Positions 1 through 10,989 of a stretch of 64,000 nucleotides of DNA are shown piece after piece. The translations under genes and the position numbers were made by a program. The first letter of the stretch is position 1. Each line of letters starts with the position of its first letter. Source of the stretch: Spirodela intermedia (lineage: Eukaryota; Streptophyta; Magnoliopsida; Alismatales; Araceae); contig LR746273.1 in NCBI GenBank assembly GCA_902729315.2, positions 3,945,001-4,009,000 on the forward strand, in the 5' to 3' direction. The notes beneath the pieces were generated by a model. It was not told where the DNA came from. It searched no databases and was given only the letters and a program-made list of their open reading frames with translations.

Positions 1-2826
1 GTTATCGTTCAAAAATAATTACAGGGTGCTTGGCTGAAATCGTGGGGATGTCTTAAAGGGCCACGACGCTTCCGCTCGCGCGCCGACGCAGCCCCACATC
101 ACGTCGCCGTCCGACATCTACGAGTCACGACCGAGAAACCCGGCGGTTCGGTGTTCCGTCGCTCTACCCCGGAATGACGTGAGGTATCGGTAGTCCACCA
201 CTGAACGCGTGTTCTTCTCTTGGGTACAAGTTAGATTAAATAGCTCACAAGGAATGGGTTAACGAGTTGACGCGGAGATAAATTGGAAGCCTCTTGGGAG
301 AATTTCTGTTTGGTTTGGGGCTCGCCTTCCTCGGTCTGTTCAGCCTTTTTTATGTATCGCCTGCTATATAAAGATAGGACGCGGTCGGCGAGACGAGGGG
401 GAGAGGCGGAGCCTAGGAACCTCTTTGCCTGCGGGGTAGAAGGTTATGCCGGAGATCTCCAAGGTAACCGTCCCCCCGTAGTTTTTCCCGCTTGCTTCCC
501 CTTTATTCTCTGCGTGTTCGTACGCTTTGACTTGGGTTATGACTTCAGAAGAGGAAATCGGTGGTTCATATGTCCATGCTGTCATCGTTCTTGGGTTTAG
601 AGATCTTTTGGGTGAAGGGTAGCTTGTAGATTTCATGGTTTGTTGTTGTTATCGACCGATGGGGAGACTGGATTGCGTTGGCGAGATCGATTAGGGCACC
701 CAAAATATTTTTGTTTGGGAAAATCGGATGTCCTTTCTTCCTTTGGGGACGGCGGCTTTCCAGGGTTCTTCGTTCTGCAGTGGAATTTATGAGTCACTGA
801 AGGATCTTTATTTTTTACATTTGCTTCCATATGTGCTTGCGTTAGTGTTGTTTTTCGTTATTATGATTTTGTAAATTCCTGATTTCTTTTTAGCTTTCTA
901 CCTTTTAGCATGCGACAGCCAGTCGTTCGTTCATGGCGAAGAGGGTTTTGTAATGCCTATGAAGAATTATCCGTGAATATACGATCTACGAATATGTTCT
1001 AAAATTCAAATCTTTCTCTTATCGTGCAAACTCTTCTTACACGAAGGAGATCGAGTTTTACTTCCTGTTGATCCACATATTCAAGATGTCTTACATCTCT
1101 ATTATTTTGTTAAACCGATCCGATGAATATTCCTCCTCATATTGAGAGTTTTGCCTCTTTTATGCAAACTTGAATTTAGTGATGAACTTAGAGCCCAGAG
1201 TCTCTCAGCTTTCTAAAAGGCCATATCAACTATAAATTTATTTCCAAGTGGTTCTATGTGATGATTTCTAAAACATTAAATTATCTAGGAGTCTCACTCG
1301 AAAAACTACCACATCCTTCGAACCATTATTAATTTGAGACTTATGGTGAAACAAATGATGAAATAAGTGTATGCTTTAAGGTATACTACCCTCTTTCAAG
1401 GAAAATTAAATTTAATCTTAATACTGATTGCTCATGCATCGTATCTACATTTTTTGAATAGGGCATACGACAAATCATCACATTTCTGTTAAGCATAGTA
1501 TGTAGGTAACAGTTTTCTGCTGACTGAAGTTATGTTTTAATTTGATTCTTTAGCTGTCCAGTAATTATTTAGCTAAAGAATCATTTCATTGATTATTTTT
1601 CTATTTCTTTTACTTAGCTTATTTTCATGGAAACTTAGTTCGTTCTCTTTCAATATCGTTATGCTTGATTCAAAATTTTCAGGTGTTTTTTTGTCATTTA
1701 ATGACTTACATTGCATCTTCTCATTTTTACCCTGATTATTCTCACTTAGCTCTTAGAAAATATATTAATTTCTCTGTTTTTTTTCCTTCTGTAGGCTGTC
1801 CTATACTCCGTTGTGGGCTTAACTTCCATACTTAAGATATGGAGCAAGTGCGGTTGCAGTCAAGTTGCTTCCAGTACTGTGTTTTATCATTCCAGGAAGT
1901 TCTTGACTGGAGGTTTCTCATTTCTGGAAACTTTCTGCTCGTTTCCTTTGCAAACTACACTTAGCGTCCAGCTACTCCAAGGTCATCGAGGGAGGCCTGA
2001 TGCATGTCTTTTCTGACTCTGTGTTGAATCATTATTGAGATTCTACTAGTAGTCCAACTCAAGGACTTTTGTGTGAAATGCCCTGGCACTTAACCCTGAA
2101 CTGGTTTCTGCTTGAGATCATTTTACTTTCTAAGAATCTTTGCAATGGCCATCTGTCTTGCGGGGTATGTCTTACTACATATGTTAGTACTTTTGTGAGT
2201 ATGCAGTAAACAGTGCGCTCCAAAACACTTACTTTTGTGTGCTAATTTCCTGCAGGGTTAGAGCCTTCGAGCCTTACTTTCCTACTTCTACCTAGTTCAC
2301 CTGCTCCTGCCTGGCTTTATTCCTGTTGGCTCATTTCTTTGTTGCTGCTGCATATGTGAATGGGCCAGCTTGATGGGCTATTAAGTTTTAGTGTTGTTTT
2401 GAGAAGCTTACAGGACCGCCAAATTCTCAGAGGACCACATTTCGGCCGTATTGGAGTCTTCTCTTTCTGTTTTGGCTGATATGAGTTACCCAACTATTCT
2501 AAATGTTCCTAGCTCCGAGTTTCCCAGAAGGTTCCTTCTTTTCCTTGGTCTGGAGAGGTTGCTGGATTTGTGCGTGCACACTCTCTAGAAACAGGTTGTG
2601 TTCTCTCATGATACTTCTGAAATAAGGCTTTGAAGCCCTCTTCATCAGAAGTTTTCAGTCTCCTTTCGTTAATCCTATTCACGAGTCGTAGTGGGTGTGG
2701 AGTAGTCGATTTAGTAGTCCTTTACATACAGATCTGTCAAAATGTTTCACAATTAGGGTATACATAGTCATTCTTTCCCTGAATAAGACTGGAGCAACTG
2801 AAATCCTATAAAGTTCAGCGGGAAGA
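1..2826 (+). other. 5' region and probable 5' UTR introns of the CDK-like kinase gene
   Basis: No protein-coding gene is supported here. The only recognisable landmark is a TATA box at 365-373. After it a GT donor at 464 (AAG before GTAACC) and a pyrimidine-rich acceptor ending at 1794 could bound a long 5' UTR intron, and another acceptor-like site ends near 2256. Short open frames at 283-600 and 1813-2016 have no conserved features and would be upstream ORFs at most. The UTR exon structure is inference and needs transcript data. Confidence 0.45.
365..373 (+). promoter_or_regulatory. TATA box, candidate promoter of the CDK-like kinase gene
   Basis: TATATAAAG sits in a GC-mixed promoter-like stretch, followed by a purine-rich leader. 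Transcription would start near 395-405. The first coding ATG is at 2827, so this assignment requires a spliced 5' UTR, which is common for plant kinase genes of this type. Another upstream start site is possible. Confidence 0.45.
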
Positions 2827-5800
2827 ATGGATTGGTATGTCCTCAATTTTGCATGAGTGTAATTCTTCTATTACATTATTTCTCGTTTTCCAAAATATCT
2901 GCTTCCTTTTACAGCTACAGAGTGATTAAGGAGGTTGGTGATGGAACCTTTGGTTGTGTCTGGAGAGCAGTAAATAAGTTCACTGGGGAAGTTGTATGTA
3001 ATTTGGGATGGAATTGATGTTTTCTCTGCAAGGTGAAAAATTTACTAATCTGCTTGCTTTTCTATCTTAGGTTGCAATTAAGAAAATGAAGAAGAAATAC
3101 TACACTTGGGAGGAGTGTATGAATCTCAGAGAAGTGAAGGTTGGTGAATTTCGTCCTTAATATTTCTTGTCTGCTGAACACGATAAATGGAACGAAGAAC
3201 TTGTACTCATCATTTTGGTGCTAATTTTTTACAACAATTGTCTATTGTGCAGTCTCTGCGAATGATGGAGCATCCAAATATTGTGAAGCTGAAGGAGGTT
3301 ATTAGAGAGCATGACATTTTGTATCTTGTGTTTGAGTACATGGTATGGCTGTGATGACATTATTCTATTTACTTTAATTGCTTATTTTTTAAATTTTCAT
3401 CTTCGGTGAGGACTGTGACCTTTTTCTTCCAGGAGCTCGATCTGTACCAACTTATGAAGGATCGAACAAAACTTTTTTCTGAGGCTGAAATCCGGAGTTG
3501 GTGCTTTCAAGTATTTCATGCTCTTGCGTACATGCATCATCGTGGATGTTTTCATCGTGATCTAAAACCTGGTAAGCTTCAGTATCTTCTATGCCTTTGT
3601 TGTTATCTACAATATATCTATAACGTTGGATTCTTGCTTTACTAATTTAGTTTTTTATAATTTCCTCGTTAGAAAGCTAGAGTTTTCACCACATATTTGA
3701 TCTCCCTTCAATCTTTCTACACTTCTAGGCTTCTCATTTTCAGTCCAACTTTTTTCTTAATGGTCTGACCCTATCATCAAGTGCTTTTCATTTTTAGTAA
3801 TTTTCCGCTCCACATGTCCGAAAAACGGGAGTTTCAATTGACTGGAGAAGTCGCTTTGACCCACTCGGAATCATGCAGATTTTCACCAATAATGCCCAGC
3901 TGAAGTAGCTTTTAGTCTTGATGTTGAGTTGAACATGGCATAGATCAGGGTCCATCTCTGCTGTTTTGTTGTCAGGAGTTTTTCTGGAATGATTGAAACT
4001 ATTGTTTGAAGTCAAGCCTTCATCTCACAGGCCAACTCGTTGAAAAGTTCTATGCATCCCTAGGCTGAGGAAAACAGGGTTGGTTGAAACCAGCTCGAGG
4101 AAATGATGTGATTATTTATTTGATGGATGTGATGAGGCATGCCCCAACTCTTCCTTTTTTGTCTAAGGGAAGAAAATGAAGTATTCAAACGTTCAAGACC
4201 CCTCTTCCCCTCCCTTTGGGGGTGACTATCTTGATTTGAATTCTGTACACTGATTCGGAAAAGTCTGTTTGGCTGGGTTGGCCAGGTTAAATGGTCAAGT
4301 CTTCTCTGTTTCGTGTTAACTCTGACTAACTCCACCATGGTTGGAGTCAGAACTCTTATCCAGTTTTAGCTCATTCATACTCTAATATTCATGGTGTTAT
4401 CTGCAGGACATAATGCGTTTCTTTCCATACAACCTCTGTATATATTATGTTAATGGGCAAACAATATAAGTTTCCTCTTTTTTTCTGTGGGTTACGTATT
4501 TCCTTCACTTAATCAATGGTTCGGTTGCTTGGTGAATTTCAGAAAACTTGCTTGTTACGAAAGACATTATCAAAGTAGCAGATTTTGGACTTGCTCGAGA
4601 AGTTTGCTCGAAGCCACCATATACAGAATATGTCTCCACCCGCTGGTTGGCCATCCTCTGATATTCTTCTTCTATTTTCCCTTGTGGTTTTCAATACCAG
4701 TTATTGCATCTAAGTACTCTAAATTATTATTACCGAAAATGTATATTCTTCAGGTACAGAGCCCCAGAAGTTTTGCTTCAGTCACCTATATATGGCGCTG
4801 AAGTTGGTAATGACAAATTGTAATTGATTATCACCTGATAACTGCATCCAATGTACATATATTTAATGTTGTATTGCATTTCATCTGTAGATATGTGGGC
4901 AATGGGCGCTATAATGGCTGAGTTATTTACACTTCGTCCACTTTTCCCTGGTTCGAGGTTTGTACCCATCCAATTAGTATGTTAAATTTCCATGTTGTAC
5001 ACTTTTATTGTTGTTGGTATTTCTTCTTGTTTAGATTTCTACATTTGAGTTTTTCCAATACTTGCTCATTATTGTACTAAAAATAACCTAAAAAATTATG
5101 CACTTTTACCGAATGACCGTTTGCACGGTTTTACTGAATTATTGTTGTAGCGAGGTCTTCGAGCTCTCACATCCTGATGGAATCCAAAGCGAATTTCATT
5201 ATGATTCACGTGACCTTTTCCCTGCATCAGGTGCTGGGAATGATAGGTCCTTACCCAATCAGGAAAGCCCTAGTCATGAGCTTTTTGCTCTTTGTTTTCG
5301 TTGGTTTCTCTCCCTTCCCACTGCTTGTGGTATCGGTTTTTCTGGCGTGTCGTCTTGCACAAATAAGTGGTATTATCTGCCGTGATAGATTTCTTCCTTT
5401 TGACAACACTGGCAGGTTATCGATCATCTTAACTTGCTTTAACTTAATTCTTCTATTTTCTCCTTTTTCTGGCTGGGACGCAGTGAAGTGGATGAGATTT
5501 ACAAAATCTGCAGTGTCATTGGCTCTCCTAATCAGAACTCTTGGGCTGAGGGATTACGTCTGGCAAATGAGATGAAGTATCAGTTTCCACAGGTCAGTTT
5601 TGTGGTGAAGTGTAGTTGAGATTTCTTTACATGCGATTGCTATTGGTTTGCTTATTTGTTGCCTCTATTGAGGGCATTACCATGTAATCAAGTTGCTGAT
5701 TATCCGAGTATATCAATATTGCAATTTATGGGTAACAATTTTAGTAGATCTCTTTGTTCTTGTAAATTTAGCTTCCATCTTTTGCCAAGTGATTCCAAAA

Positions 5801-7582
5801 TTTTGTCGATTCTTGTTTCTTGAAATGGGATGCTCATAATTAATTTGAATGAAATTTTGGCAAAGCCAGAGAATTACTTTCTCAGGATGATGAGCGAGAA
5901 ATAAATGCGAGCTCTAACTTTTTTTATAGTTGGCATTTCTATCTTTTTCCCTTGCTGGATGATGAGATATAATTTTTTAATGCGTTTTTGAAGGGCTGTT
6001 ATCTCTTAATTACTTCTTTATGGGGAGAAATTATGTAATCTATTAGACGTGAAAAGAAAATATGTTATTTAGTTGAAAAAAGATGACTTAGTTTACCATT
6101 GTAAAGATAAAGATGATTTCTTTATACCGCCCAGCAGTGCATGGTAATCTTCGCGTTTCTGAAATTATCATATGAAACTATCCTGCATACTCTCAGATTC
6201 TTACATGCGAATCAATTGTTTTTGGGCAATCATCAATCTCCAATGATGAAACTGTCTCCCTGCATCCCTTAGTCATGTCTCTCCTGTTCGGTTCTTTGTT
6301 GAACTCTCCGCACGCCATTCGAATCTGATGCCCCTCACATTCGACTCTGCAGTCCTCAGGTGTTCCTCTATCAGCGCTAATCCCATCAGCCAGTGAGGAT
6401 GCCGTCAGCCTCATCACAGTGAGCAACACAACTTATTTATATTTTATATTAAGAGTTCGGAAACCCATTTTCATTGAGATATTCCTTAACCGCCCTCTGC
6501 GTACAGATACTCTGTTCCTGGGATCCTCGCAGGCGGCCGAGTGCTGCAGAGGCCCTGCAGCATCCTTTCTTCCAGGTGACTCTTCTCCCATCATCCCTCA
6601 TCTAGCCTGGAGGTTAGGGTTTCCTCTGAATCCTAAAGAAAGGATTTCTTATGCAGCCTTGCCACTATTACGTCCCACCTTCGCTTCGTCCGAGGGCGAC
6701 TGGGACAACGCACCACACTTCTCCGTCTGGTCTGTTTCTGTGGACCTGACACTAGTCTTTGGGTATCTTTTTACGAAGAAAACTATCTGCGTTGGTACCT
6801 GAAAGTCGCGATGTTTATTCTCAGTTGGAACGAAGGAAGCAGTGGAGCAGCGGAATGCTGGGCGGAGGTATTCCCTGGGAGCTCTCTCTGCGAATTATAC
6901 TTGCGCTATACCCATCGTGAAGCCGGCGATTAACTTCACCAAGGCGAACACTTCCTTACAGGCGGGTGAGTAGAGCTGCTCCCTTTCCGCTCACTGGCAT
7001 ATCCTTAAGAGAGATTAAAGTAATTGATTCATGCTCTTGCACAGGTGTCCAGAGAAAGCTGGAGATGGATTATCAGGTTTGGGGTTACGATTTAAACAGA
7101 GAATAATGGCGGGTTGGAGACATTGACGTCAGTTTCTGACTCTTCATCTCTCACTCTCTCTGTCTAACACTGCAGGGGACGGAGAAAAACAACGAAAAGA
7201 CTGCTAAGACCCGTGCGCAGCGGCCACAGCCCCGATATCAGCCACCTCTGAGAAACAACAATCCAGGCCAGTGCCTACCGTCATCGCTGATCTTTTGACC
7301 TACTCGCTCGCCGATGATGCCTTCTTGTGACGCCGCTGCTCCTCTCCTGCAGGTTCTGCTCACCCGAGGCGACCTCCGGTCAGGGTATCGGAGGCTGCTT
7401 CTAAGCTGGGTCAGATGACGCTCGGCGGCCCAGCTCCCCGCCCACCGCAGGCCGAGTGGCGGCAGCAGGAGGTGCCCCCTCCGATGAAGGCGGGGGGCTG
7501 GCACGGCCAGCCGGACCTCCTCGGTCGGCCTCATGAGATCCCGGCCGCTGCGAGGACCGCCCCCCGGAAGGTTGTCAGCTGA
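2827..7582 (+). CDS. RCK/MAK-type CDK-like Ser/Thr kinase (plant MHK / CDKF-3/CDKF-4 group)
   Basis: Sixteen coding exons join in frame to 472 residues: 2827-2834, 2915-2993, 3071-3139, 3253-3342, 3433-3571, 4543-4645, 4754-4806, 4891-4957, 5484-5592, 6353-6418, 6507-6575, 6657-6729, 6825-6965, 7045-7076, 7176-7266, 7353-7582. Kinase landmarks are all present: glycine loop GDGTFG, VAIK lysine at residue 33, a [11 protein letters not shown]-helix, HRDLKPEN (Asp 125), DFG at 142-144, activation-loop TEY at 156-158 and WYRAPE. The domain ends near residue 300 ([21 protein letters not shown]). A basic, Pro/Gln-rich tail follows, with a GVQRKLEMD segment that I also recall in plant CDKF homologues. 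The family is related to male-germ-cell-associated kinases and carries a MAPK-like TxY loop, so activation by dual phosphorylation is expected; substrates are unknown. The start codon sits in an 8-nt coding exon giving [11 protein letters not shown], matching the usual family N-terminus. Intron 15 appears to be GC-AG. Confidence 0.9.
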
Positions 7583-8368
7583 AGTGACCAACCATGACCG
7601 TCGGCTCTTCCGCCCGCCCCCCGCCCCCCGTCCTATGAATAAGTAGGTTGTGCTCTGTGTGGTTTGCCCGTGTGCTTTGTGTTCTGAGTCCGTGTCTTGT
7701 ACGTATGTGGTAGCAGCCGGCGACCCCATCTGTGATACCAAGACGACAATGACCCAGTTACTACATGCGAATAAATGTGTCATCTGGTCTGTCGGCTGCA
7801 TAGACGTCTCACGCTAATGTTACTTGAGAGAGAGAGAAAGGGGTGTTCAATAAGGCGATGGCGGGCCCAAGCCCAGTTTTCTTCACGGTGGAGATGTGGC
7901 GTCGAATACGGCAGCTGACTGCAGTCCGATCGCTGTTAGTCTTAGGGTGTTCCTATCTAGGTTCCGAGTCCATTGTCGTCTGCCTCCTTTTATCCTAACA
8001 GATTTCTCTGTGGATCGCCTTGCATCACTGCCATTCTCTCTCTCTCTCTCTCTCTCTCGCTGAGCGGACAACCCTCCGGCTTCGGGACCATTGTCTTATT
8101 CGAGTCATCATTCCCTATCATGTAAATAAATGACGCACTTGTACGGCTGCGGCTGTTTTTCTGAGGTCACGATGACAGCGGATCAAACCTCGAAGATCAC
8201 ACCTGTCAGTTTACGAACGATAGAGTTTAAGCTTCAAATCTTTTCATTATTGGTGGTCTACTAGGAATTAATTCATTCCTATATCATTCATTACACTTGT
8301 AGAAAGAGAGAGGGAAGAGAGGGAGAGAGAGGAGGGACATCCTGGAATGGCCGGGGTTCAAGATTCAG
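7583..8368. other. Convergent 3' intergenic region, kinase / MYB
   Basis: The kinase gene from the left and the MYB gene from the right converge here. An AATAAA at 8125-8130 is a candidate poly(A) signal for the kinase transcript. The stretch also contains a (TC)n tract at about 8035-8058 and GA-rich tracts near 7828-7841 and 8303-8334. No gene is seen. Confidence 0.5.
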
Positions 8369-9225
8369 TTAAAGCATGGGATAATCGGCATCGTCCATCC
8401 ACGTCCCTAGGTCCACACCCAGATTGGAGATCTCCCCTCCGAACCGCGGGGAATCGAACGGATGGTCTGCCGGTGCCGTCCAGGGGCTTGGGCAGATCGG
8501 GAGCGCATCATCCTCCGAGGAGCCACCGACTTCCAGCTGGGCAAAGTCGATGACCTCGGAGAAGCCGAAGAGCTCGCTCAAGTCGAACGACATCTCCCCC
8601 GGCTCGCCGCTGTCCCACTGCTGCGGGCACGCGTCGCGGCAGGCTTGCTGGTCCTCAGTATTGAGCCAGCTGGTGGGAAAGCCGCCGGAGCTTGGCGGGT
8701 TCTCGGAGTCGGAAGCGGCGTCCGGGCCCTCCTGCCCGTTGAGCCTGTTGTTGAGGTCGGTGATCGTGAGCGTCTTCTTGCTGAGGTGGGTGTTCCAGTA
8801 GTTCTTGATCTCGTTGTCTGTTCGACCAGGCAGTCGACCCGCGATAAGAGCCCACCTGTCCAACCGCGTTGCATTTCTCCATCAGTCATCAATTTGAAGG
8901 GCCATTAGAAGATTCTCATATTAATCCTCCTTTCTACAGTGGTGAGTGTTTAGAGGTGTGTTTCCGAAGAGACTCTTGCCCGTTGCTGATTGATGTGTCG
9001 TCATCCCGACAAATGATCGGAGAGAGAGAGAGAGAGAGAAAGAGAGGGAACCTGTTGCCAATTAGGTTGTGGAGGCGGATGATCATGTCCTCCTCCTGCT
9101 CAGAGATGTTTCCTCTCTTGATGCCGGGCCTCAAGTAGTTGAGCCACCGCAGTCTGCAGCTCTTCCCACACCTGTTCAACCCTGCCGCAGATGGCGACGG
9201 ATCTCCTCTCAGTAGTCCTCCAGGA

Positions 9226-9259
<34 letters not shown>

Positions 9260-9444
9260 TTACCGGCTTTGGCGGGGAGGGTCCTCCACTTCCTATTGCC
9301 GTGAGTTCTTACGTACTCGATTAGCTTCTGATCTTCCTCCTCAGTCCAAGCCCCCTTGTTCACCTTCATCTTGCTCCTCCCCGCCGGCGCTGCCTCCGCC
9401 GCTCCCCTCTCTGCCTTCCTAACCCTCTCCCGACTCTTCACCAT
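8369..9444 (-). CDS. R2R3-MYB transcription factor
   Basis: Three exons (9264-9444, 9052-9181, 8369-8855) give 265 residues. R2 tryptophans are W33, W53 and W73. R3 has the usual hydrophobic replacement at its first position (I86), then W105 and W124. The recognition region reads [17 protein letters not shown]. Exon breaks fall at the two positions typical of R2R3-MYB genes. The R3 helix carries a near-complete bHLH-binding signature (D92, R96, L100, L107, R111), but the usual Leu after D92 is Met 93, so interaction with R/bHLH partners is likely but not certain. The acidic Ser/Asp-rich C-terminus (about 127-265, ending [10 protein letters not shown]) looks like an activation domain. An in-frame ATG at 9511-9513 exists, but the TATA box at 9559-9567 would leave it almost no leader, so 9444 is preferred. 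R3 resembles MYBs of the epidermal/flavonoid bHLH-interacting groups; I do not assign a subgroup. Confidence 0.88.
9018..9048. repeat. (GA)n microsatellite in MYB intron 2
   Basis: On the sense (-) strand this is a CT tract beginning within about ten bases of the intron 2 donor. It is impure (AAAG and GGG interruptions). Confidence 0.85.
9225..9260. repeat. (GA)n microsatellite in MYB intron 1
   Basis: On the sense (-) strand it is a CT tract starting immediately after the GTAACT donor of intron 1, mirroring the arrangement in intron 2. Confidence 0.85.
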
Positions 9445-10444
9445 CTCTCTTCCGTAGACAGTGGACTCTGGGCGGTTAAGAAACTGACGAGAGACAATGG
9501 TGGCCAATTGCACGAAACCCAGGTAGAGTGAGTAGTTGCTTCCTCCTCCTCCACGCCACTTTTATAGCCCCCCCCCCCCCCCGTTCCCTCCAATCACCAT
9601 CATCCTCCGTCGTCGCTCCTCCCACTCTTCTCCCCCTTCTTGGATCTCTCACGTGCACATCTACCCCCTCCTTGCCTTGGTCTTTCTCTCTCCTCCCTCT
9701 CGGCAACCCTTCTTCCGAACAACCTGCCAACCCAGCCGAATGAGACACAGCAAGAGAGAGAGAGAGAGAGAGAGAGGATCGGTGACGCGTGCTTCGTCTG
9801 GAGGTAGCGTCCTGCCAAAACCCGCCGCCGCCGCCACGTGTCGCAGGGCAACGGTGAGTCAACCGGCATCTGCGGCTGGGGCTCGCCTGGCGCCGGGCCT
9901 CATCGGCTCGGTGGACTCGCAACAACCCTTCCAGAGGTCTTACAACTAACTCGGTTGTTCCAGTAGACGACGTCGGCGAGCCGTTTGGCGGCGGCCCATT
10001 TATTCTACTTCACTAACGACGCTCACCACCCAAACGCCTTCCTTACCGGCCCTTCACATGCAGCTAGCTACCTTGTCCTCGAAATAGTTGCCCAGAGACC
10101 ACCTTCTTGTCCCCTGATGAACACACGTGTATACCAAAGGTTTAAACTTATCTCTCGCCAAGTGCCCAAAAAAGGAGGGGGGGCATTGGGGCTGGGTTAT
10201 GAGAGAGAAAAAGCAACCGCACCGCTCAACTTCCTCCACGGAAGTCGCCACGTCGCGCCAATCAAAGAATCCGTCGGTGGGACACGTGGCCGGAGCCTTA
10301 GTGGGCAAGAATTTGCTAACGGGCCTGCTCCCTGGCGAAGCCTCAACAACTGGTCGCTTATTGAGTCGGCCGGTAGACGGAGCGACCCTCCCAAAGGAAG
10401 TTTCCTTACTGAACTCGAACCCTTCCAAGGGCGACGCGGCGGCC
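9445..10444. promoter_or_regulatory. Shared divergent promoter of MYB (-) and prefoldin-like gene (+) with four G-boxes
   Basis: CACGTG occurs at 9650-9655, 9835-9840, 10124-10129 and 10283-10288. The second and fourth lie in ABRE-type contexts, GCCACGTGTC (9833-9842) and GACACGTGGC (10281-10290), which are exact reverse complements. Another (GA)n tract lies at about 9749-9775. bZIP (ABF-type) or bHLH (PIF/MYC-type) factors bind such sites. Open frames in this stretch (for example 9985-10488 and 10054-10446) are not gene-like. Confidence 0.6.
9559..9582 (-). promoter_or_regulatory. TATA box and adjoining G15 run of the MYB promoter
   Basis: Read on the - strand, a run of 15 G (9582-9568) is followed directly by CTATAAAAG. 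The TATA box lies about 115 bases upstream of the chosen MYB start, giving a leader of roughly 85 bases. The G run could form a quadruplex or a nucleosome-free patch next to the TATA box. Confidence 0.65.
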
Positions 10445-10989
10445 ATGGCGGCGGCTCCTCACGCCCCGTCGGTGGAGGCGCTGGCTGAAGGAGACCCCGA
10501 ACAGAAGCTCCTTAAGCAGGTAGGCCGCGATCCCGCCTGACCACTCCCCCTCCTTATTCCCTCTCACCCTCCTTATTCCGCATGAGTTGTTCAGATCCGG
10601 GGCCACGAGGTCGCCGTCGTGGAGCTCAATAGCCTCCACCCCAACCGGGTAAGCGGAATCTCCTCTCGACCTTTCTTTTCTTCCTGTTAATTCGGGGATC
10701 CGCGTTGACTTAGGGAGTCAGAGATTCTGAGTTGAGACAAGAGGGGTGAGTTGCTTCTACTTGTTCATTCTCGCAGGCTGTGTATCAGAGAAACGGCATT
10801 ATCTACTTCAGGAAGGAAGTTAAGGTGGCAACAGCTTTTGAGCAGAGTAAGCAAGGCGTCGCCTCAAAAAACGAGCTTCTTTCGTTTTTTCCTTTTCGTC
10901 GCTTTTCCGGTGCTCACCCATTTCAAATCTGTCTTTCAGAACAACTAGAACTTTCAAAATCTCTGCTTCAGAAGCTGAGAGGAGCCTGA
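10445..10989 (+). CDS. Small prefoldin-like protein, p53/DNA-damage-regulated protein (PDRG1)-type
   Basis: Four exons (10445-10519, 10595-10648, 10777-10846, 10940-10989) give 82 residues. The start ATG lies in a good plant context (GCCATGGCG), with MAAAPHAPSVEALA at the N-terminus. The middle reads IRGHEVAVVELNSL followed by AVYQRNGIIYFRKEV, and the C-terminus is a helix KQLELSKSLLQKLRGA. That layout (helix, paired strands with a QRNG turn, C-terminal helix) matches my memory of the small plant proteins annotated as p53/DNA-damage-regulated or beta-type prefoldin-like. Such proteins associate with R2TP/prefoldin-like chaperone complexes in other eukaryotes; the role here is inferred. It lies head to head with the MYB gene. 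All exon phases agree. Confidence 0.72.

Noticed and set aside
5098-5575. Plus-strand open frames in kinase intron 8 and exon 9
   Set aside because: Only 5484-5592 is coding, in a different frame that continues the kinase C-lobe. The rest is intron.
7238-7801. 187-residue open frame on the - strand
   Set aside because: It is antisense to the last two coding exons of the kinase gene, is low-complexity Arg/Gly/Pro-rich and has no conserved motif.
8424-8908. Plus-strand open frames at 8424-8801 and 8462-8908
   Set aside because: They are antisense shadows of MYB exon 3, whose - strand frame carries the conserved R3 repeat.
9476-10488. Several 130-167-residue open frames in the MYB/prefoldin-like promoter
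   Set aside because: GC-rich promoter sequence opens frames on both strands. None shows a domain, and the frames overlap each other on both strands.
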